DNA from: Caldora sp965222765
GTDB lineage: Bacteria > Cyanobacteriota > Cyanobacteriia > Cyanobacteriales > Coleofasciculaceae
Direction of reading: 5' to 3'
DNA: 64,000 bases
NCBI GenBank assembly: GCA_965222765.1
Contig: CBDCVG010000030.1
Location: 1-64,000, forward strand
In this document: positions 59,501 to 64,000 of the stretch, in pieces
Numbering within the stretch: position 1 is the stretch's first letter
Layout of the letters: each line of letters opens with the position of its first letter
Made by a program: the position numbers and the translations under genes
The notes under the pieces: model-generated
Databases searched by the model: none
Told to the model about the DNA's origin: nothing
Seen by the model: only the letters and a program-made list of their open reading frames with translations

Positions 59501-62160
59501 ATAGTTGGGAGATTAAGAACCTTAATGAAGGTGTAATCAATAACACCCTCAACTTCACTAATTTCGATAACCTCATCGGTGGTAACTTAGAAGACACCTT
59601 CACTCTCAATGGTGGCGGTGTTACTAATATCAACGGTGGTGGGGGTACAAACACGTTGGCTGGTGATAACATTATTAACACCTGGAATATTAATGGTGCT
59701 GATACTGGTAATCTCAACGGTACTAATAACTTTACTCAGATTCAAAACCTCATAGGTGGCTCTTTAGAAGATACGTTTGTCTTTGGCGACGGCGCTAGTA
59801 TTAGCGGTAATCTCGATAGTGGATTGGGTAATCTCATCCTAATAGGAGATAAGATTGACTGTGGTGGCAATGTCTCTGGTACGGGCAATTTGACAATCGA
59901 GCCTCTAGAACCAACACAATCAATCCAAATTGGTGGTACTAATACTGACAACATTAGCATTCTGGATTTAACATCAAACCAGCTAAGTTCGTTACAAGAT
60001 GGTTTTAACAGCATCACTATCGGACATACTGAGGGAAGTGGTGCAATTACCTTAGCTGATAACATTACCTTTAATGACCCTATTATTTTGCGATCGCCTG
60101 TTGGTAAAGGGTCAATCAACACCACAGGTTTCACCTTAACAGGTGCAGGCAATGCCATCATTACCTTACTAGCTAATCAAGATATTTTCACTGGCGATAT
60201 CATTAATCCTGGTGGCGATATTACTCTCATCAGCAATACAGGAGAAATTAATACCGGCAATTTGAACTCATCAGGGCTTAATGGTGGCAATATCCTACTT
60301 CAAGCCAGAACCCAAATTAGTACCCTACAAATTAATTCCAGCGGTTTGATTGGTGATGGCGGTGATGTTACCCTTGACCCTATCGGTGACATTCAAGTTA
60401 GCTTCATTAACGCCCAAGGTGGTAGCAATGGTATCGGCGGCGACGTTGACATTACTGCGGGTAAATTTTTCCGAGCCACAGATACTTTTAGCGATCGTAA
60501 CGGACTCCTTACCAGTATATCCACTGCTGGAGCACTCGGTGGTGGAGACATTACCATTAGGCATGGTGGCAATGGAGTAGACTCCTTTGATGTCGGTGAT
60601 GCTAGGAAAAACGGTACACAAGGAACTATTACTAGTGGTGAGTTCACCATTGCTCCCGAACAATCTTTTCCCTTTACTCATACAGAAGGGAACATTCAAA
60701 TTATCAGTGTTGAACCACTGTTCAATTTTACTTCTGTCTCAAATACTAAGCTGGAGCCACCTCCACCTCTCAAGCCCTTAACTCGGCAAACTATCAACAA
60801 TATGGCTCCACCGCTCAATATGGCTCCACCGCTTAATCTTAATCCCGTTGATCTAAGCAAACCATTCCCATTGTCCTCCCCAGAAAAAACTAATATTGAC
60901 ATCCCTTCTGTCGAAATTGATACCTTAGCAGAAGTGGAGGAGAATTTCACTGTTGCCTTTGAGAACTATCTGGGTATTAGTAATACTTCCATCCTCACCC
61001 TCCCAGAAGTCCGTGCTATCCTACGTCAGCAGATTGAACAAGCCATTGGGGTTAAACCCGGGATCATTTATGCTTTCTTTGTACCAAAAGCTCTTCCTCC
61101 CCAGGAAAGGGAGATGGGGGAGAAATGGGAGCTGGAGCTCGAACTATTATTAATCACCTCCCAAGGTAAACCGATTCGACGACGGGTAGGAGTGACGCGC
61201 CCGCAAGTTCTGCGAGCGGCTCGAGAATTTCGCAAGAAAGTCACCGATATCGGTAACTCCCGTGGTTACCTCCAGAGTTCCCAACAACTCTATGAGTGGC
61301 TAATCACGCCACTCAAGGAAGACTTAAAAGCCCAACAGATCAATAATCTTACCTTTATCCTCGACAGTAGTCTGCGCAAAGTACCTTTGGCTGCACTTCA
61401 TAACGGGCAAGAGTTTATCGTCGAACAATACAGTGTGGGCTTAATGCCTAGTCTTAGCCTCACTGACAACCTCTACGTAGATATCAAGGATTTGCAAGTG
61501 TTATTGATGGGAGCCTCACAATTTGCTCAACAAGAACCCTTGGCTGCTGTACCCTTGGAATTGCAGACTATCAGTCAGTTGTGGCAAGGCAAGACTTTCC
61601 TCAATGAAACTTTCACCCTAAATAATCTCAAGCAAGCCCGTGAGCAACAGCCCTTTGGTATTATTCATTTAGCTACCCATGGGGAATTTATCGCTGGTAA
61701 GCCTAGTCAATCCTATATCCAAATGTGGAATGATAAGTTACATCTGGAGCAACTGCGGGAGTTAGGTTGGAATAAACCGGCAGTAGAGTTATTAGTCTTG
61801 AGTGCCTGTCGCACGATTGCGGGAGATGAGGAAGCAGAGTTGGGTTTTGCGGGGTTGGCGGTGCAAGCAGGAGCCAAGTCAGTTCTCGGCAGTCTGTGGT
61901 ATATCAGTGATGCTGGCACCTTAGCACTGATGAGTGAGTTTTATCGGCAGTTGAGCCAACCAGAAGTAACGATTAAAGCTGAAGCACTGCGGCGAGTGCA
62001 AGTGGCAATGCTCAAAGGGGAAATCCGTATCGCTCAAGGTAAACTGCAACTGCCAGGTGAGCTAGGAGAGATGAGCTTACCTCCTGGATTGGTAGGCAAG
62101 CCTGATTTATCCCATCCTTATTATTGGGCAGGCTTCACTATGATTGGTAGTCCTTGGTGA
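56542..62160 (+). CDS. filamentous hemagglutinin N-terminal (TPS) adhesin with C-terminal CHAT domain
   Basis: The 1,872-residue protein has a signal peptide (SIVAIAFATTIASKPLQAQ) and a two-partner-secretion domain (about residues 25-250: GGTLSGDSQNLFHSLEQFGL, IINGLIQVSGGNSNLFLMNP, AGMIFGGNAQLN). A long beta-helix of Gly/Asn/Thr-rich repeats follows, then a CHAT protease-like domain (about 1540-1872) with His near 1713 (HLATHG) and Cys near 1756 (LVLSACRT), ending YYWAGFTMIGSPW. The TPS domain should direct export through a TpsB barrel, which is not in this window. The ATG at 56542 is preferred over an upstream TTG because the tandem paralogue shares it. A secreted caspase-like enzyme is the inference. 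Confidence 0.9.
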   Translation: MKQLSLSIVAIAFATTIASKPLQAQPITAAVDGTGTIVTTTGNHFQITGGTLSGDSQNLFHSLEQFGLSAHQIAEFHTNPQIQNILTRVIGGAPSIINGLIQVSGGNSNLFLMNPAGMIFGGNAQLNITADFIATTATGIGFGGDNWFNGFGANDYQNLIGTPTKFAFDLVQGGSIVNAGELGVSEGQNLALIGGNVLNTGQLRAAGGQITIAAVGGGNLVRISQPGYLLSLEIEAPRDTSGQILPLNPVDLPALLTGAGEGVETGLNVSSNGTVQLTDSGTTIPAGEGVALTSGTIDVSGDIGGEVNVFGDRVGVFGANINASGTNGGGTVLIGGDYQGQGTVPKALRTYISSDSVINADALSYGDGGKVIVWADEVTRFFGKINARGGANSGDGGFVEVSGREFLDFQGNVNTLAANGNPGTLLLDPTNIEIVAARGTATLADINPFDAPDLDPTTIDAALINGATTNVILQATNDITFSAALNITTPGVGLTAQANNNINVNADITTNDGDIFLNADFDGINGGALNLTGVSINTGGGNFTGTGTGNALFRNGITLNNSTIDAGGGNINLTGITNESGDEENSGILLNRSNLQTIGVGEFLLTGTANGTGMFNRGFLLRNNSTLSTGDGDITLNGIGGNGTNFNDGILVQNSSVLSDTGNIEMIGTGGGDGSGISSTGVEIHINSLVESSRGNITLNGTGGEGVNRNEAIRIATNTRISSGGNIEFSGNSRAPGADNYGILLENNTLVESTGQGTMTLDGRAIETDGIHVEDSSINSTEIDSSPITLIADEMSFVGNAQISSPGILNLQPVTANQNIQIGNLTDSGMDTLDLLDTDIAALQAGFTNINIGRPDGTGTVTLNNRATFNDPVNIPGGSTLVGPEQNTTYEFTGSNEGNLNSIFPNGLTFNNIENLTGGSLADSFVFADGVSFNGSISDNGGTNNFDFSVYTTPLTIDLNTLAAVSIEQIIGTTAAESTLIGTNTPNSWEIKNLNEGVINNTLNFTNFDNLIGGNLEDTFTLNGGGVTNINGGGGTNTLAGDNIINTWNINGADTGNLNGTNNFTQIQNLIGGSLEDTFVFGDGASISGNLDSGLGNLILIGDKIDCGGNVSGTGNLTIEPLEPTQSIQIGGTNTDNISILDLTSNQLSSLQDGFNSITIGHTEGSGAITLADNITFNDPIILRSPVGKGSINTTGFTLTGAGNAIITLLANQDIFTGDIINPGGDITLISNTGEINTGNLNSSGLNGGNILLQARTQISTLQINSSGLIGDGGDVTLDPIGDIQVSFINAQGGSNGIGGDVDITAGKFFRATDTFSDRNGLLTSISTAGALGGGDITIRHGGNGVDSFDVGDARKNGTQGTITSGEFTIAPEQSFPFTHTEGNIQIISVEPLFNFTSVSNTKLEPPPPLKPLTRQTINNMAPPLNMAPPLNLNPVDLSKPFPLSSPEKTNIDIPSVEIDTLAEVEENFTVAFENYLGISNTSILTLPEVRAILRQQIEQAIGVKPGIIYAFFVPKALPPQEREMGEKWELELELLLITSQGKPIRRRVGVTRPQVLRAAREFRKKVTDIGNSRGYLQSSQQLYEWLITPLKEDLKAQQINNLTFILDSSLRKVPLAALHNGQEFIVEQYSVGLMPSLSLTDNLYVDIKDLQVLLMGASQFAQQEPLAAVPLELQTISQLWQGKTFLNETFTLNNLKQAREQQPFGIIHLATHGEFIAGKPSQSYIQMWNDKLHLEQLRELGWNKPAVELLVLSACRTIAGDEEAELGFAGLAVQAGAKSVLGSLWYISDAGTLALMSEFYRQLSQPEVTIKAEALRRVQVAMLKGEIRIAQGKLQLPGELGEMSLPPGLVGKPDLSHPYYWAGFTMIGSPW

Positions 62161-62248
62161 GCTACTGCAATATCGATGGTGCTAATTAGGGTAAGGAATG
62201 TCAGATTTATAGAGTAGTTTGTCTTATCAAGATAGAGAGTGTCTCAAG

Positions 62249-64000
62249 ATGAAACAACTGAGTCTATCAATAGTAGCTATTGCCTTTGCTACCACTATTG
62301 CCTCAAAACCACTGCAAGCACAACCGATTACTGCGGCAGTAGATGGCACAGGTACTATCGTTACTACTACAGGTAACCATTTCCAGATTACTGGCGGTAC
62401 CTTATCTGGAGATAGTCAGAATCTGTTTCACTCTTTAGAGCAATTTGGACTTTCAGCCCATCAAATTGCTGAGTTTCACACTAACCCCCAGATTCAAAAT
62501 ATCCTGACACGGGTGATTGGGGGTGCCCCTTCAATCATTAATGGTTTGATTCAGGTGAGTGGTGGTAACTCCAATTTATTTTTGATGAACCCAGCCGGGA
62601 TGATTTTTGGCGGGAATGCTCAGCTCAATGTACCAGCTGATTTTATCGCTACTACTGCTACTGGGATCGGTTTTGGTGGAGATAATTGGTTCAATGGCTT
62701 TGGGGCAAATGACTACCAAAATTTAGTCGGCACTCCCAGTCAGTTTGCTTTCGATTTGGTGCAAGGGGGCAGTATAGTCAATGCAGGTGAGCTAGGGGTA
62801 TCAGAGGGTCAAAATTTAGCTTTAATTGGTGGTAATGTGCTCAATACTGGGCAACTAAGAGCCGCAGGAGGAAAAATCACCATCGCCGCAGTTGGAGGTG
62901 GAAATCTGGTGCGGATTAGTCAACCAGGATATCTGCTGAGTTTAGAGATTGAAGCACCAAGAGATACTTCGGGGCAGATATTGCCTCTTAATCCTGTGGA
63001 TTTACCGGCTTTATTAACAGGAGCAGGGGAGGGTGTGGAGACAGGATTAACTGTTTCCTCAGATGGCACGGTACAGTTAACAGATTCTGGCACGACGATA
63101 CCAGCTGGAGGAGTGGCAATTTCTTCAGGTAGATTGGATGCTTCTACAACAGCAGAGACTGGTGGTAAGGTGAATGTTTTTGGAGAACTTGTAGGGCTGA
63201 TTGGTGGCAATATTGATGTTTTTGGCACTGATAGTGGCGGCAATGTCAGGATTGGGGGCGATTTTCAGGGTAACGGAACAGTGCCGAATGCTCAGCGCAC
63301 ATTTGTTAGTACTGACTCAGTAATTAATGCGGATGCTCTGCTTAATGGTAATGCGGGAAAGGTAATTGTCTGGGCAGATGAGGTTACCCGTTTCTTTGGT
63401 AAAGTCAGTGCTACTGGTGGTTCTGATACAGGCGACGGCGGTTTTGTAGAGATATCAGGAAAAGACAGTCTAATTTTCCGAGGTTTGGTTGATGTAGGTG
63501 CTCAATCAGGCACACCGGGTAATATTCTCTTCGACCCCAAGAATATTACCATTGAGGCTGGGGGTATTGATGATGTGGGCATGAATAATACCTTTGGGAA
63601 CAATCCAGGTAATGAAGTCACCTTCGATGCTCAGGGACTAGTTGACATGGTGGGTACTGTAACCCTGCAAGCCAATAATGATATCACTGTTAATCAAGAT
63701 ATTATTTCTAACAGCATTGGTATCCTGGAATTCGATGCTGGACGCAGTATTATTATTAATGCCAACATCGAACTTAATGGTGGCGACTTTCAAGCCATAA
63801 TTAATCACGAAAATGCCATCCCAGCTCAGCGGGATCCAGGAATTGCAGAATTTTTGATGAACCCAGGTTCGCAGATTTTAACTAATGGTGGTAACGTAAG
63901 TATTAAGCCTGGAACCTTTGGAACTATTGCTGTTGGTAAGGTTATTTTAGATGGTGCAACCGTCAATTCCGGCATCGGTGGTATTGCCATCACAGGTATT
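62249..64000 (+). CDS. second filamentous hemagglutinin-type adhesin (partial, runs off window)
   Basis: The first 584 codons are present and the frame is open at the window end. The first 270 or so residues are nearly identical to the upstream protein, including the signal peptide and TPS domain; later residues diverge (GNIDVFGTDSGGNVRIGGDF, LIFRGLVDVGAQSGTPGNIL) while keeping the beta-helix style. It starts 88 bases after the stop of the first copy with a near-identical leader (GATAGAGAGTGTCTC). Whether it ends in a CHAT domain cannot be seen. Confidence 0.88.
   Translation, partial: MKQLSLSIVAIAFATTIASKPLQAQPITAAVDGTGTIVTTTGNHFQITGGTLSGDSQNLFHSLEQFGLSAHQIAEFHTNPQIQNILTRVIGGAPSIINGLIQVSGGNSNLFLMNPAGMIFGGNAQLNVPADFIATTATGIGFGGDNWFNGFGANDYQNLVGTPSQFAFDLVQGGSIVNAGELGVSEGQNLALIGGNVLNTGQLRAAGGKITIAAVGGGNLVRISQPGYLLSLEIEAPRDTSGQILPLNPVDLPALLTGAGEGVETGLTVSSDGTVQLTDSGTTIPAGGVAISSGRLDASTTAETGGKVNVFGELVGLIGGNIDVFGTDSGGNVRIGGDFQGNGTVPNAQRTFVSTDSVINADALLNGNAGKVIVWADEVTRFFGKVSATGGSDTGDGGFVEISGKDSLIFRGLVDVGAQSGTPGNILFDPKNITIEAGGIDDVGMNNTFGNNPGNEVTFDAQGLVDMVGTVTLQANNDITVNQDIISNSIGILEFDAGRSIIINANIELNGGDFQAIINHENAIPAQRDPGIAEFLMNPGSQILTNGGNVSIKPGTFGTIAVGKVILDGATVNSGIGGIAITGI

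Overview
The window is chromosomal DNA from a filamentous cyanobacterium. It carries a photosystem II D2 gene, tocopherol and tetrapyrrole genes, an SLH-porin, sipA and the conserved small protein families UPF0367 and DUF2288. The HIP1 octamer (GCGATCGC) occurs dozens of times and heptanucleotide tandem repeats lie between most genes. I cannot name the genus; the mix of repeats, TIR, CHAT and hemagglutinin genes fits large-genome Oscillatoriales-type cyanobacteria.

Layout. 1-4.0 kb: guaA and cbiD plus small hypotheticals. 4.0-8.9 kb: hairpin-repeat cluster, then a CHAT protease/NB-ARC/TPR STAND protein split into two frames by an A7 run. 9.1-10.2 kb: intact IS630-type element. 10.4-14.8 kb: PHP phosphoesterase, glutaminyl cyclase, AmpG-like permease, CbiO/EcfA-like ATPase with a UPF0367 gene. 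15.2-19.0 kb: stand-alone psbD, a structured leader region with a possible leader peptide, then an SLH-porin. 19.3-25.6 kb: J-domain protein, a tnpB element, hemB, rpmA, rplU, nitrilase-family amidase. 25.6-33.1 kb: envelope Ig/propeller protein, LOV-PAS-GAF histidine kinase, M20 amidohydrolase, rpsU. 33.3-36.8 kb: a TPR-CHAT gene cut in two by a decayed tnpB element. 36.9-48.2 kb: DUF58, small membrane and outer-membrane proteins, peptide-binding lipoprotein, OmpR-type regulator, DUF2288, sipA, riboswitch-controlled cbiX, homogentisate phytyltransferase, LprI-type lipoprotein, TPR protein. 48.7-54.8 kb: a likely conflict/defence island with an EAD-like/trypsin protease, two proteins sharing an EAD-like N-terminus, a membrane coiled-coil protein and two TIR effectors, with clear scars of module duplication and a WD40 remnant. 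55-64 kb: truncated genes, then two tandem filamentous-hemagglutinin-type secreted proteins; the first ends in a CHAT protease domain and the second runs off the window.

How parts fit. HemB makes porphobilinogen, the precursor of heme, chlorophyll, bilins and corrin; CbiX (behind a cobalamin riboswitch) and CbiD act in the cobalt-early B12 branch. The accessory theme is signalling and self-destruction: CHAT proteases in three architectures (STAND-linked, TPR-linked, secreted adhesin-linked), TIR domains and a trypsin-like protease with adaptor-type helical domains. The best candidate for an undescribed system is the 48.7-54.8 kb EAD/trypsin/TIR cluster.
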